A DNA stretch of 64,000 nucleotides from Marinobacter alexandrii (GCA_039984955.1 JBDWTN010000005.1:496001-560000), one strand, 5' to 3'; positions 7,670 through 17,253 are shown, numbered from the stretch's first letter. The notes: generated by a model from the letters alone, not told the origin. A program made the numbers and translations.

Positions 7670-10600
7670 TTAAATCTCTCTTACCTCCCCACTTCCCAAA
7701 TACAATAAATATCCTTCTGTACGATAACCCATCTCGGTGAGTAGTTGAGTGTATTCTTTAAGCTGCTTATTATCCTGAGACTTAGGCAAGCCACTTTTAA
7801 AATCTATTACCGTTGCTTTGTTTCCGTCAATCACTACACGATCCATTCGCTTCACTTCTCCATCTTTTGGAAGCACCACTACTTCAGTCTTCACTTCTCC
7901 CTTTCCATTGAACCAAGATTTAATAGTCTCATCTTTCCAAAGATTGGTGATTAGTGTTTCATAACGCTTACGATCTTCTTTCGTAATCTGCATGCTTCGT
8001 TCATAACGATCGAGCACATCTTTCGTATCCTCATGATGGATGATCTCAGACAAGATTTGATGTAGAAGAATTCCTTCATTTCGGCTTTTCTCTACTTCAT
8101 CATCATAATACGCCTTACCTGTTTTTCTTACTTGCAGTTTATTGCTCCATTTATTGGACGTGTAGTTCTCTAACTTGATCATCTCATCAGTAGACTCTCT
8201 ATGCTTGATTGGAATACTACCAACACTAAAAACTTTCTGCTCTTCACTCCATCCATCAATTGCGTTTCGTTCAAAGAAACTCCATAGCAGTTTACTCGCG
8301 TTACTATACATCTTCTCTTTCTTGCTTGGCGGTGGCTCACAAAAAACAAACAGTCCATTTTCTGCTCGAGTAAAGGCCACATACAAAACGTTTAAGCTCT
8401 CCAAGTGCCACTTGGCAAACTCCTTTTGATAGCTCTCTACGAACTTGGTATTCTCTAATTCCGATTTGTAATCCACTGGCAGGTTTTCTCCTTCATTGTA
8501 AGGAGATTGATACCATACTGGCTTAGAACGACTATTCATATCAAAATTGCAAAATGGGACAAAGACAATAGGATATTGGAGTCCTTTGGATTTGTGTGAT
8601 GTGATGACCTCAACAGCATCGAGAGCTCCTGTTAGCTGTACTGATCGTTTCTTTCCATTATCCTCCCACCACTCAATAAATAAGCGGAGGTCTGAGCGAT
8701 TGTTTTTCGTGTATTCTAACACAGCATCTTGAAATGCCTGCAGATAAACAAACTCTGACTCAAGTGTATTTAATTCAAATGTGCGGATCAATACTTCTAC
8801 CAACTCAAGGATCGGGAGATGAAGCAAATGCTGCTTGTATTTCGTGAAACTAGAAGGCAACCCTCCATACCCAAGTTTAGAGAAATCAGTATGATTCGAA
8901 AAGTCACGCTGTTTGATGGTTTTCTGATAGCGATAGGTAAGATCGGCCTGAATGCTGATATCATTTGAATTGATTAAATGCCGAAAAGCCGAAAGTAGCA
9001 ACTGAACAACAGCAGCATTCTCCAGTAACATTCCTTCTGCAGAAATTACTTCTATCTGTGTATCATTCATACGACGATAATCCAATACATAGTTCACAAT
9101 ATCAGTCGCTTCCCGGTTTGATCGAACCAGAACGGCCATGTCATTCAACTTATGACCCTCTTTCAAAAGAGATTCCATAGTCTGGACAGTTCGATCCATG
9201 GCATCCTTTTTCCATTCGCTCTTCTCAGACTCCAGGAATTCTACTCTTACCAACCCTTCCAGATCTTTATTCTTCTCAGCTACCTTCTGTTCTGAGCCTT
9301 CATAGGTTTTCACAATCAATCGACCTTCATCATCAGAGATAGAATCTCCCATCTCTTCGCACATGATTTGGGGCAATGAATTGAAAAGCTGATTATTGAA
9401 CGTAACCACATTCTTGGCACTTCTATAATTGGTGCTTTTGGTTGGATCAATAGCAGTTTGAGAGATCTCTTTTTGAACAGCTTCCAGTAACAACGTAGGA
9501 TCTCCTCCTCTCCAACCATAGATAGATTGCTTCGCGTCTCCCACAATAACATTCTCATGACCATTGGCCAAACTCTCCTCTAGCAACGGACGAAAGTTAT
9601 TCCATTGAAATTGAGAGGTGTCTTGAAACTCATCTATCAAAAAGTGCGAATACCATGTACCTACTTTCTCATAGATAAATGGAGATCCGCTATCGTCAAT
9701 AATCTGCGAAAGAAAATCCGGTAAATCTGAAATCATGATCACTTCTTCTTCGCGCTTATATTCTTGAAGCTTTTGTGACAGGTCTGTCATCAGGCCAAGT
9801 GTATATAAGTGCTTCAGAACAGCATTAGCTGTGTAATAATCCGATCTACTCTTTTCTATGTACGCTATGGCTTCATTCATCAATGGATTGAAAGAAGTTC
9901 CAGCTATATGAATGATTTGATCTTTAAGCTTGCTTGATTTTGAGGTCCAGTTTTCCGGATCATTTCTCGCTGCTTCTACCCTCTTAGTCAATAGGCTATC
10001 GTATTCTTTTCGTTGAAGCTTAGGAAAGAAACCTCCCGGGCCTGCTGCTTTGTACATTAAGTCGTCCATCGAAAGGCCGGCCCCTTGCAATGCCTCATTA
10101 AACCGTTCAGCAATTTCAATCAGATGATTCTCAAAGATTTTCTTTGTCTTGATTAATTCCCCTTTCAGGTTTTTTATCTTTTTCTTTACTTGTTCATCTG
10201 CAAATTGATCTTGAGGTAGTTTCTTAAACTCTTCTTGAAATAATTGCTTAGCCAGTTTACTTACCTGTCCTTTTGTCTCATATCCTTCTCCATCAGACAG
10301 CCCTTCCATAGAGAACTCTACCAGCCAATCCCGTAATTGCTTATTATTCTCCACCCCTTCATACACTGTAGATGTAATAAACTCGGCAACTTTATCAGTA
10401 TCTAACTCTATGCCGAAGCTTCCTTGCAAACCAATTTCCCGCGAAAATGAACGGATTACCCGATGAAAGAAAGTATCAATGGTTGTTATATTGAAGTAAC
10501 TATAATGATGCAGCAGGTGCGTCAGTGATTCGTTGGCAGCTTTTATGATTTGTTCTTTTGGCTTGTTAAGATCCTTTTCAAAGGTTGAAATTAATTCATG

Positions 10601-10792
10601 CTCTCCCTTGGCTATGTTGATCAGAAATTCTAGAACGCGCTCTTTCATCTCTTCCGCCGCTCTATTCGTAAAGGTTACTGCCAGTATTTTTTGATAGTAT
10701 TCCTTGGAGCGAAGTGCCAACTTCAAATATTCCTTAGCGAGTGTGTAGGTTTTTCCTGAACCTGCAGATGATCGATAGATGGTAAGCGACAT
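7670..10792 (-). CDS. addA: AddA-like UvrD-family helicase-nuclease
   Basis: 1040 residues from ATG at 10792 (MSLTIYRSSAGSGKTYTL). The frame extends 16 codons further up, but family members start right before the Walker A motif. Superfamily 1 helicase motifs in order: Walker A SSAGSGKT, FTNRAAEEMKERV, DEFQDTSQFQW (motif II), VGDAKQSIYGWRGGDP (III), TNYRS (IV), VITSHKSKGLQYPIVFVP (V) and LYVAFTRAENGL (VI). A C-terminal RecB-type nuclease domain follows: RNEGILLHQILSEI, then KRMDRVVID and VIDFKSGLPKSQ. Known role: 3'-5' translocation and end resection in RecA-dependent repair, together with the AddB-like protein encoded downstream. Cytoplasmic. The operon is interrupted by the GIY-YIG cassette. 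Confidence 0.88.
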   Translation of the reverse strand: MSLTIYRSSAGSGKTYTLAKEYLKLALRSKEYYQKILAVTFTNRAAEEMKERVLEFLINIAKGEHELISTFEKDLNKPKEQIIKAANESLTHLLHHYSYFNITTIDTFFHRVIRSFSREIGLQGSFGIELDTDKVAEFITSTVYEGVENNKQLRDWLVEFSMEGLSDGEGYETKGQVSKLAKQLFQEEFKKLPQDQFADEQVKKKIKNLKGELIKTKKIFENHLIEIAERFNEALQGAGLSMDDLMYKAAGPGGFFPKLQRKEYDSLLTKRVEAARNDPENWTSKSSKLKDQIIHIAGTSFNPLMNEAIAYIEKSRSDYYTANAVLKHLYTLGLMTDLSQKLQEYKREEEVIMISDLPDFLSQIIDDSGSPFIYEKVGTWYSHFLIDEFQDTSQFQWNNFRPLLEESLANGHENVIVGDAKQSIYGWRGGDPTLLLEAVQKEISQTAIDPTKSTNYRSAKNVVTFNNQLFNSLPQIMCEEMGDSISDDEGRLIVKTYEGSEQKVAEKNKDLEGLVRVEFLESEKSEWKKDAMDRTVQTMESLLKEGHKLNDMAVLVRSNREATDIVNYVLDYRRMNDTQIEVISAEGMLLENAAVVQLLLSAFRHLINSNDISIQADLTYRYQKTIKQRDFSNHTDFSKLGYGGLPSSFTKYKQHLLHLPILELVEVLIRTFELNTLESEFVYLQAFQDAVLEYTKNNRSDLRLFIEWWEDNGKKRSVQLTGALDAVEVITSHKSKGLQYPIVFVPFCNFDMNSRSKPVWYQSPYNEGENLPVDYKSELENTKFVESYQKEFAKWHLESLNVLYVAFTRAENGLFVFCEPPPSKKEKMYSNASKLLWSFFERNAIDGWSEEQKVFSVGSIPIKHRESTDEMIKLENYTSNKWSNKLQVRKTGKAYYDDEVEKSRNEGILLHQILSEIIHHEDTKDVLDRYERSMQITKEDRKRYETLITNLWKDETIKSWFNGKGEVKTEVVVLPKDGEVKRMDRVVIDGNKATVIDFKSGLPKSQDNKQLKEYTQLLTEMGYRTEGYLLYLGSGEVREI

Positions 10793-10950
10793 GTTACGAA
10801 AATAGTTTGAAGCTGCATCTATGCCTTCAAAAGACCTCATTAGTTATCCACAAATAGGGCTATTCGTCATTTAAATAGCGTTACTCATCTAATATGAATC
10901 CTAATATTACCTGAATGTTAACAAAAGATTATCTAAATTTTGCTAATTAC

Positions 10951-10971
10951 GTAATGTTTAGGTAACATTAC
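10951..10971. promoter_or_regulatory. Inverted repeat upstream of the TonB-C-like gene
   Basis: GTAATGTT and AACATTAC form a perfect 8-bp inverted repeat around TAGGT. Two further partial copies follow (TTTAGGTAATACTTAGG, GAAACATTA). It lies about 47 nt upstream of the 11018 start, the right place for an operator or promoter element. The regulator is unknown. Confidence 0.35.
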
Positions 10972-11017
10972 AATACGATTTAGGTAATACTTAGGAAACA
11001 TTAAAGAGAAGGAGATT

Positions 11018-11377
11018 ATGAAAAAGCAATTATTGGCACTTACAATGACACTTTTTGTGCTTGGAGCACTAGCAAATAATGGTAACGATAAAGCAGAGAG
11101 TCCTAAGCCTGTTAACTATAAAGAAGTAATCTCAAAAATTGAATATCCTAAAGTATGTAAGGAAAAAGGTATTGAAGGGCAAGTAATTGTTACACTTAAA
11201 ATTGATGAAACGGGTAAAGTAATCAATCATGAGTTCGAGTCTTATCCTTGCTCTGACCTAAGAGATGCTGTAAAAGACATTTTACCAAAATTGAATTTCA
11301 CTCCTGCAAAAAATAAAAATGGAGAGGCTGTAGTCGGCAAAATAGCTGTACCAGTCAACTTCAAACTTACTATCTGA
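11018..11377 (+). CDS. Small periplasmic protein with a TonB C-terminal-like domain
   Basis: 119 residues preceded by an unusually good Shine-Dalgarno (AAGGAG, 6 nt from ATG). The signal peptide is MKKQLLALTMTLFVLGALA. Residues about 30-119 resemble the TonB_C fold of energy-transducer TonB: YPKVCKEKGIEGQVIVTLKI, then DETGKV, LNFTPAKNKNGEAVVGKIAVPV. It lacks the N-terminal membrane anchor and proline-rich spacer of true TonB, so it cannot couple to ExbBD in the usual way. Single-domain proteins of this type are common in Bacteroidota, with unknown roles. Two Cys residues (VCKEK, PCSD) could form a disulfide. Monocistronic with its own terminator. Confidence 0.8.
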   Translation: MKKQLLALTMTLFVLGALANNGNDKAESPKPVNYKEVISKIEYPKVCKEKGIEGQVIVTLKIDETGKVINHEFESYPCSDLRDAVKDILPKLNFTPAKNKNGEAVVGKIAVPVNFKLTI

Positions 11378-11400
11378 TTTAAATCAGATCAATTTGTAAG

Positions 11401-11431
11401 CCGCTTCGATCTAAGTCGAAGCGGTTTTTTT
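11401..11431 (+). terminator. Strong rho-independent terminator
   Basis: CCGCTTCGA pairs with TCGAAGCGG (9 bp, 6-nt loop) and is followed by TTTTTTTA. It lies 24 nt after the TonB-C-like gene. Confidence 0.9.
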
Positions 11432-11511
11432 ATGTCTAACCTTCTTATATTATTTACGTTTAGGGTTTTTATTATTTAATTTACATTTAGAAATTTAATA
11501 ATCCTTGGGAC

Positions 11512-11895
11512 ATGAAAGAATATCAGTTAGGAGAATTTGAAGAGGTTGTACTGCTTACTGTAGCCATTTTACATGAGGATGCTTATGGGGTGTCTATCAA
11601 AGAAGATATAGAATCAAGGCTTGAGCGGAGTGTTAGTGTTAGCGCATTGCAAACTGCGCTCCGTAGAATGGAAAAGAAGGGGTATCTAAAATCTGAATTC
11701 GGAGAAGCTACTGCTATCCGTGGTGGAAAACGAAAGCGATACTTCAAGGTGACCAAAACAGGAAAAGCTGCTCTGGATCATTCGAAAGAAACCAAGATGA
11801 AACTATGGTCTGCAATGCCAGACGTATCATATGAATTCTCAAAAGCATGGATAAGCAACGGTCTTCTCCCCCTTCCTGGGCTACAAGATTCTTAG
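11512..11895 (+). CDS. PadR-family transcriptional regulator
   Basis: 127 residues. The N-terminal winged helix shows the PadR pattern: LGEFEEVVLLTVAILHEDAYG, SVSVSALQTALRRMEKKGYL, and the wing RGGKRKRYFKVTKTG. The short C-terminal dimerisation helix is typical of the small PadR subgroup. The 3' end overlaps the next gene by 49 nt in another frame. In Cytophagales, PadR genes of this kind commonly sit directly before MacB/FtsX permeases with a prefix domain, so it probably controls its own operon. The inducer is unknown. Confidence 0.9.
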   Translation: MKEYQLGEFEEVVLLTVAILHEDAYGVSIKEDIESRLERSVSVSALQTALRRMEKKGYLKSEFGEATAIRGGKRKRYFKVTKTGKAALDHSKETKMKLWSAMPDVSYEFSKAWISNGLLPLPGLQDS

Positions 11896-14534
11896 CATGG
11901 TTCCTCAAGGAGGACTACTATGAAGATGTGCAGGGCGATTTAGAAGAGGAATTTCAACTCAAGGCACAAGGACTAAACATTGCTCGCGCAAAGCAATGGT
12001 ATGCATGGCAGATTATTAGGCTTTTCAAGCCAAGTATGATTAAAGAAATAGAAGCTCAAAACTCAATAGAAAAAGAAACGACTATGTTTAAAAACTACTT
12101 TAAAATTGGACTAAGAAACCTTTGGAAGTACAAATCCAGCACAGTTATCAATATCATCGGGTTATCAACAGGTATTGCTGCATTTGTGCTCATTGCACTT
12201 TTTGTAAAAGATGAAGTTAGCTATGATCGTCACCATGAATATGCTGAAGATATTTATCGAGTAACAGTAAAAAACTATACGAATGACGGAGACATGAGCA
12301 GGCAATGGGCTTTTGCTTCTGCTGGGCATGCTACCAGACTAAAAGATGACTATTCCGAGATCACTCATGCTACCAGGTTTTTCCCATGGGCGTTTCCTGA
12401 CATCCAGTATAAAGAGCAAGAATTTTTAAGTGAGCAAGTTGTTTTTTGTGACCCAGACGCCTTTGATATTTTCACTTTTGAGTTTATAGAGGGGAGTGCC
12501 GAAACTGCTTTTCCTGATATATATTCGTTGGTTTTAACCAGATCCAAGGCTGTCAAAATTTTTGGTACAGATTGGCAAGAACAGGGAATTATAGGAGAAA
12601 CTGTCACACTTTCCAGAGATGGAAATGAAGCTCCATTTAAAGTAACGGGCGTCATGGAAGACATGCCCGATCAACAGCATTTCCACTTCGATTACTTAGC
12701 CCCTATTCGATTTGTAGAAATGATCTTTGGTGAGGATGCCGCATCTAATGTGGGCGGCAATTACAATTGGCTTACGTACATTAGGACAAATTCAGGATCC
12801 AATATTCCAAACTTAACGAAAGATGTAAATGATGGATTTTGGGATAAGTACATGGGACAGTTTAGCTCTGGTAGAGAAGCCAGAGATTTTTATGATTTTG
12901 AATTTCAGCCACTATTAGATATTCACTTAACATCTAACCTAGAAGGTGAATTTGAAACTAATGGATCTCTTGAGCAGATTTACATTTTTAGTGTGATTGG
13001 CATACTTCTACTGCTAGTTGCTTGTGTTAATTATATGAACATTGCTACCTCTCATTATTCAAGAAGGATGAAGGAAGTGGGTGTACGTAAAGTAATTGGA
13101 GCCTTTAAATCTTCATTGGTCAAACAGTTTTTATCAGAATCCCTACTGGTGGTCCTTGTTTCTATCCCACTGGCAATCATATTAATCATTTTGGCTCTAC
13201 CCTATCTGAATGAATTCGTTGAGAAGGAGTTGATTTTCAATCCATTCATACAAACTGATCTACTCCTTGGGCTAATCATCCTCATGATTTTAGTCAGCAG
13301 CATGGCTGGGCTTTACCCAGCACTGTTTCTTTCAAAGATCAACCTCGTTCAGGCACTAAAGGGAGAACAATCAATGAATGCAGGCAAATGGAATTTTCGC
13401 TCATTCTTAGTTACATTTCAATATATTGTAACGATTGGTCTCATCTTCGCGATTGGTGTCATAGAGAGCCAAATGAGCTTCATTAGAAATTCAGATCCGG
13501 GCTTTGATCGCGAACAAATGGTGAGTTTATCCTTACCTCGAGGGGATTATAGTAATGAGACTTTAAGAAATGAATTGCTAAAGCATCCTAATATTGAAAA
13601 AGCAGCTTTTTCCTCCCGGATACCTACAGGAAGGTTAATGGATAATTGGGGTTCACGTTTTTTTAAAGGGGATTCTGCCATTTCAACCAATTTTAGACTG
13701 CCGGTAGTTACCGTTGATAAGTACTTTCTTGATGCGTACGGAATAGACCTACTGGCGGGTGAAAATTTTAGAGAGGGAATGGAAACCAATCTTCAGGATG
13801 ATACTGTTGTGACAGGTTATTATGTCATTAACAATGCCGCCACAGTAGCTTTGGGCTTTAATGATCCCAATGAAATAGTTGGCAAAAAACTAGGATATGG
13901 GCCTTCAGAAGGTAGAATCATTGGAGTCATGGAAGATTTTCATTTTGAAGCCTTATACAATCCTATCGTTCCAACGTTATTTCTGGTTCGTGATGGATAT
14001 AGAAGAGTGAGCCTGAAATTGAATCTCGAAAACATCAGAGAGTCATTGGATCACATTGAAAATGTATATGCTCAATTTGACGCAGAAACCGATCCTAACT
14101 ATAGATTTGTAGATGACCTATTCAATGAGCAATATCAACAGGAGGAACGTCTTGGAAGCATGATAAAGGTATTCGCAGCTATAGCCATCCTGATTGGCTG
14201 CCTGGGATTAATAGGAATGGTAGGTTTCATTATTGAGACCAAGATTAAAGAGATTGGTGTAAGAAAAGTTTTAGGTGCTTCATCAGGAAATATCTGGATA
14301 ATCATTAGCAATAGATTTCTTGTCTTAATTGTAATTGCATTTTTATTAGGTCTACCCCTCGCCTATTGGTTCATGAATGACTGGCTGGAGAATTTCGTCT
14401 ATCGAACTTCGGTTTCAGTTGTTTTGATCGTCATGCCTGTAATTATCGCAGTAATTTTGACTCTGCTCGCCATCGCATATCAAACTTTGAGAGCAACACG
14501 AGTGAACCCTATTGAATGTTTGAAAGATGAATAA
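11847..14534 (+). CDS. MacB/FtsX-type ABC transporter permease with N-terminal prefix domain
   Basis: 895 residues. The first ~75 residues (SPPSWATRFLAWFLKEDYYED, then VQGDLEEEFQ) form the cytoplasmic 'permease prefix' found in Bacteroidota proteins paired with PadR. Then follow a transmembrane helix (VINIIGLSTGIAAFVLIALF), a MacB-like periplasmic core, three FtsX helices (IFSVIGILLLLVACVNYMNI onward, with EVGVRKVIGA), and a second half with TM, periplasmic core and FtsX block (IKEIGVRKVLGAS). The protein is a duplicated FtsX permease. No ATPase gene is adjacent, so it must borrow one or act as a mechanotransmission or stress module. Translationally coupled to padR by overlap. Confidence 0.88.
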   Translation: MDKQRSSPPSWATRFLAWFLKEDYYEDVQGDLEEEFQLKAQGLNIARAKQWYAWQIIRLFKPSMIKEIEAQNSIEKETTMFKNYFKIGLRNLWKYKSSTVINIIGLSTGIAAFVLIALFVKDEVSYDRHHEYAEDIYRVTVKNYTNDGDMSRQWAFASAGHATRLKDDYSEITHATRFFPWAFPDIQYKEQEFLSEQVVFCDPDAFDIFTFEFIEGSAETAFPDIYSLVLTRSKAVKIFGTDWQEQGIIGETVTLSRDGNEAPFKVTGVMEDMPDQQHFHFDYLAPIRFVEMIFGEDAASNVGGNYNWLTYIRTNSGSNIPNLTKDVNDGFWDKYMGQFSSGREARDFYDFEFQPLLDIHLTSNLEGEFETNGSLEQIYIFSVIGILLLLVACVNYMNIATSHYSRRMKEVGVRKVIGAFKSSLVKQFLSESLLVVLVSIPLAIILIILALPYLNEFVEKELIFNPFIQTDLLLGLIILMILVSSMAGLYPALFLSKINLVQALKGEQSMNAGKWNFRSFLVTFQYIVTIGLIFAIGVIESQMSFIRNSDPGFDREQMVSLSLPRGDYSNETLRNELLKHPNIEKAAFSSRIPTGRLMDNWGSRFFKGDSAISTNFRLPVVTVDKYFLDAYGIDLLAGENFREGMETNLQDDTVVTGYYVINNAATVALGFNDPNEIVGKKLGYGPSEGRIIGVMEDFHFEALYNPIVPTLFLVRDGYRRVSLKLNLENIRESLDHIENVYAQFDAETDPNYRFVDDLFNEQYQQEERLGSMIKVFAAIAILIGCLGLIGMVGFIIETKIKEIGVRKVLGASSGNIWIIISNRFLVLIVIAFLLGLPLAYWFMNDWLENFVYRTSVSVVLIVMPVIIAVILTLLAIAYQTLRATRVNPIECLKDE

Positions 14535-14555
14535 GAATAATCACTTATAGCTGAA

Positions 14556-14586
14556 AGCCATCTGTATATAGCAGATGGCTTTTTTT
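14556..14586 (+). terminator. Rho-independent terminator
   Basis: AGCCATCTG and CAGATGGCT form a 9-bp stem around TATATAG, followed by TTTTTT. It ends the padR-permease operon. Confidence 0.9.
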
Positions 14587-14614
14587 ATTTGCTCAATCGC
14601 AATAACTTCAACCC

Positions 14615-15307
14615 ATGATTGATAAAGTAGTATCAAATGCCGAAGAAGCACTTAAAGGGGTAAAAGATAACATGACCTTGATGCTCGGTGGTTTTGGACT
14701 GTGCGGTATCCCTGAAAATTCCATCACCGCCTTGGTTAAATTAAACGTGAAAGGGCTTACCTGTATTTCTAATAATGCAGGCGTAGACGATTTCGGGCTG
14801 GGGTTATTACTTCAGAAGAAACAGATTAAGAAAATGATTTCTTCTTATGTAGGAGAGAATGCTGAGTTTGAGCGGCAAATGCTCAGTGGTGAATTGGAGG
14901 TAGATCTTATTCCTCAAGGATCATTAGCTGAAAGATGTAGAGCTGGTGGTGCGGGCATACCTGCTTTTTTTACTCCGGCAGGCTATGGAACTGAAGTGGC
15001 GGAAGGCAAGGAAGTGAGAGAGTTTAATGGAAAACCTCATATACTTGAATCAGCACTTACTGCTGATTTTGCAATTGTAAAAGCATGGAGAGGTGATCGA
15101 GCTGGAAACCTTATATTCAAAGGAACCGCACGAAATTTCAACCCTCCTATGGCAATGGCTGGTAAAATTACCATAGCTGAGGTGGAAGAATTAGTAGAGC
15201 CCGGAGAACTAGATCCAAATTTCATTCATACTCCAGGGATTTTTGTGCAAAGAATATTCCAAGGTGATATATACGAAAAACGAATCGAGCAGAGAACTAC
15301 ACGATGA
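14615..15307 (+). CDS. scoA: 3-oxoacid (succinyl-CoA:acetoacetate) CoA-transferase subunit A
   Basis: 230 residues. Family I CoA-transferase alpha subunit with the glycine-rich start [65 protein letters not shown] and [13 protein letters not shown]. Known reaction: succinyl-CoA + acetoacetate to succinate + acetoacetyl-CoA, used in ketone body and branched-chain degradation. The catalytic glutamate lies in the beta subunit, encoded at 15714. Normally the two subunit genes are contiguous; here a four-helix-bundle gene lies between them. Cytoplasmic. AtoD-like substrate preference cannot be excluded. Confidence 0.92.
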   Translation: MIDKVVSNAEEALKGVKDNMTLMLGGFGLCGIPENSITALVKLNVKGLTCISNNAGVDDFGLGLLLQKKQIKKMISSYVGENAEFERQMLSGELEVDLIPQGSLAERCRAGGAGIPAFFTPAGYGTEVAEGKEVREFNGKPHILESALTADFAIVKAWRGDRAGNLIFKGTARNFNPPMAMAGKITIAEVEELVEPGELDPNFIHTPGIFVQRIFQGDIYEKRIEQRTTR

Positions 15308-15319
15308 GTCGATTTGAAG

Positions 15320-15712
15320 ATGAGAAATGACAAAGAAAATTTAATTATTGCTCTGAGTTTTCAATTTGCTTTGAAGATTATTGAATTATCAGAGAAGTTA
15401 GAAGAAGGTAGGAAATTTGTGATTTCCAGACAAATTCTAAAATCCGGAACATCTATCGGAGCAAATGTAAGAGAAGCGCAGAATGCTGAAAGCAGGGCAG
15501 ATTTTATCCATAAGTTAAAAATTGCAGCGAAAGAAGCTGACGAAACAGGGTATTGGTTACTGCTTTGTGAGGAATCAGATAATTACCCAAATACAGAAGA
15601 ACTAAGAGTTGATTTATCATCCATCATAAAAGTGCTTTCCAAAATCATAGGATCATCTAGCAGAAACGGCGTTAAATCATCAAATCAAATAATTTCCAAA
15701 TCATCAAATTGA
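15320..15712 (+). CDS. Four-helix bundle protein (23S rRNA-IVS / S23 family) between scoA and scoB
   Basis: 130 residues from ATG at 15320; a TTG at 15314 would add two residues. The family signature is visible: a first helix with ALSFQFALKIIELSEKL, SRQILKSGTSIGANVREAQ and DFIHKLKIAAKEADETGYWL. Known facts: these small proteins form pentameric four-helix bundles and were first noticed in intervening sequences of 23S rRNA genes; their function is unknown. The C-terminal 15 residues (KSSNQIISKSSN) are encoded by a low-complexity repeat of AAATCATCAAAT, which looks non-conserved. Placement with 12 nt to scoA and 1 nt to scoB suggests insertion into the operon with retained co-transcription. Confidence 0.88.
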   Translation: MRNDKENLIIALSFQFALKIIELSEKLEEGRKFVISRQILKSGTSIGANVREAQNAESRADFIHKLKIAAKEADETGYWLLLCEESDNYPNTEELRVDLSSIIKVLSKIIGSSSRNGVKSSNQIISKSSN

Positions 15713-15713
15713 T

Positions 15714-16367
15714 ATGTTAGATAAAAATGGAATAGCTAAAAGAATCGCACAAGAACTTCAAGACAGATGGTATGTCAACTTAGGAATTGGTATTCCCACA
15801 CTTGTGGCAAACTACATACCTGAAAAAATCGATGTAGAATTTCAATCGGAAAATGGACTGCTAGGTATGGGGCCCTTCCCTACCGAAGAAGAAGTCGATG
15901 CTGACCTGATTAATGCTGGTAAGCAAACGGTCACTACTCTTCCTGGAGCTTCTATATTTGATTCTTCAACCTCATTTGCCATGATCAGAGGACAACATGT
16001 CCAACTCACTGTACTTGGTGCTATGGAAGTAGCGGACAATGGAGATATTGCTAACTGGAAGATACCTGGCAAGATGGTCAAAGGCATGGGTGGCGCGATG
16101 GATCTTGTAGCGTCTGCAGAAAATATCATTGTGGCTATGATGCATACTAACCGAGCTGGGGAGTCTAAGCTCTTACCTGAATGCACACTTCCTATTACCG
16201 GTGTACAATGCGTAAAAAAGGTCGTGACCAACTTAGCTGTACTTGATATAACTCCGGAAGGTTTTAAGCTTCTGGAAAGAGCTCCAGGTATATCTGTAGA
16301 CGAAATCAAAAATGCAACTTCAGGAAGATTAGTAGTAGAGGGTGATATTCCCGAAATGAATATTTAA
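15714..16367 (+). CDS. scoB: 3-oxoacid CoA-transferase subunit B
   Basis: 217 residues, full length for the beta subunit. It has NLGIGIPTLVANYIP, then the catalytic FQSENGLLGMGPFP in which the Glu of SENG forms the gamma-glutamyl-CoA intermediate, followed by DSSTSFAMIRGQH and MVKGMGGAMDLV. Forms the active transferase with ScoA. ATG begins one nucleotide after the stop of the four-helix-bundle gene, so translation should be coupled to it. Confidence 0.93.
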   Translation: MLDKNGIAKRIAQELQDRWYVNLGIGIPTLVANYIPEKIDVEFQSENGLLGMGPFPTEEEVDADLINAGKQTVTTLPGASIFDSSTSFAMIRGQHVQLTVLGAMEVADNGDIANWKIPGKMVKGMGGAMDLVASAENIIVAMMHTNRAGESKLLPECTLPITGVQCVKKVVTNLAVLDITPEGFKLLERAPGISVDEIKNATSGRLVVEGDIPEMNI

Positions 16368-16404
16368 AAACTTCACGGAGCTCAGTTCACTTAACTTTGA
16401 GTTT

Positions 16405-17226
16405 ATGAATGTAGGCACTTACCAGACACTTGAAGTAGATCGCATAACCTCTCCAGGTGCCTTTCTTACGGACGGAGAAACAGATGTATTGCTTCCTACA
16501 AAATACATTCCTCGTGGCACTCAAGAAGGTGATGAATTAAAGGTATTTATCTATCGTGATTCGGAAGATCGTATCATTTGCACTACCCAGACACCTTATG
16601 CCCAAGTCAATGAATTTGCCTTTCTAAAAGTAAAAGATGCAGGGGCTGTAGGGGCATTCTTAGATTGGGGGATAGACAAGGATTTATTGGTTCCTTTCCG
16701 TGAACAAAAAAATAAGCTTCAAAGAGGTCACTGGTGTCTTGTATACCTCTTCCTTGATGAAAAAACAGATCGCCTGGCCGCTACAGCCAAAGTTGCTAAA
16801 TACTTTAAGCCTGAGATAACTGTAGAAGATGGTGAAGAGGTTGATTTGCTTATTGCTAACACAACAGACCTTGGAGTAAATGTAGTCATCAATAATAGCC
16901 ATCGTGGGTTGATATATGAAAATGATTTATTCCATGATGTACTTGAAGGAGATCGTATTAAAGGATACATCAAGGCGCTGCGGGAGGATGGAAAAATAGA
17001 TGTTAGTCTGAGAAAGGAAGGATTAGAAAATCTGGAAATTGGAGCACAGCAAATTCTCGATGAATTGAAAAAAAATGAAGGGCATCTTGCTTTACACGAT
17101 AAAAGTGACCCTGATGAAATACAATCGATTCTTCAGATGAGTAAGAAAAACTTTAAACGTTCTGTGGGCATATTATATAAGAAGAGGCTTATAACCATTG
17201 AATCAGATGGAATTAATCTCGCTTAG
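16405..17226 (+). CDS. CvfB-like S1 RNA-binding protein
   Basis: 273 residues. Its organisation matches CvfB/YitL: consecutive S1-type barrels (GTYQTLEVDRITSPGAFL; AFLKVKDAGAVGAFLDWGID, then KDLLVPF; VNVVINNSHRGLIYENDLF) and a C-terminal winged helix (DPDEIQSILQMSKKNFKRSV, GILYKKRLITI). Family members bind RNA and influence virulence or gene expression in Firmicutes; the role in Bacteroidota is not established. Cytoplasmic. It starts 37 nt after scoB on the same strand and could share its transcript. Confidence 0.87.
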   Translation: MNVGTYQTLEVDRITSPGAFLTDGETDVLLPTKYIPRGTQEGDELKVFIYRDSEDRIICTTQTPYAQVNEFAFLKVKDAGAVGAFLDWGIDKDLLVPFREQKNKLQRGHWCLVYLFLDEKTDRLAATAKVAKYFKPEITVEDGEEVDLLIANTTDLGVNVVINNSHRGLIYENDLFHDVLEGDRIKGYIKALREDGKIDVSLRKEGLENLEIGAQQILDELKKNEGHLALHDKSDPDEIQSILQMSKKNFKRSVGILYKKRLITIESDGINLA

Positions 17227-17253
17227 TGCTAAATTTTGTCTTCGTTAAGCCAG

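Noticed and set aside
11018-11377. True TonB energy transducer
   Set aside because: No N-terminal membrane anchor or proline-rich spacer; only the C-terminal fold is present behind a cleavable signal peptide.
15842-16309. 155-codon ORF antisense to scoB
   Set aside because: Shadow of a conserved enzyme gene; Ser/Thr/Pro-rich composition and no homology features.
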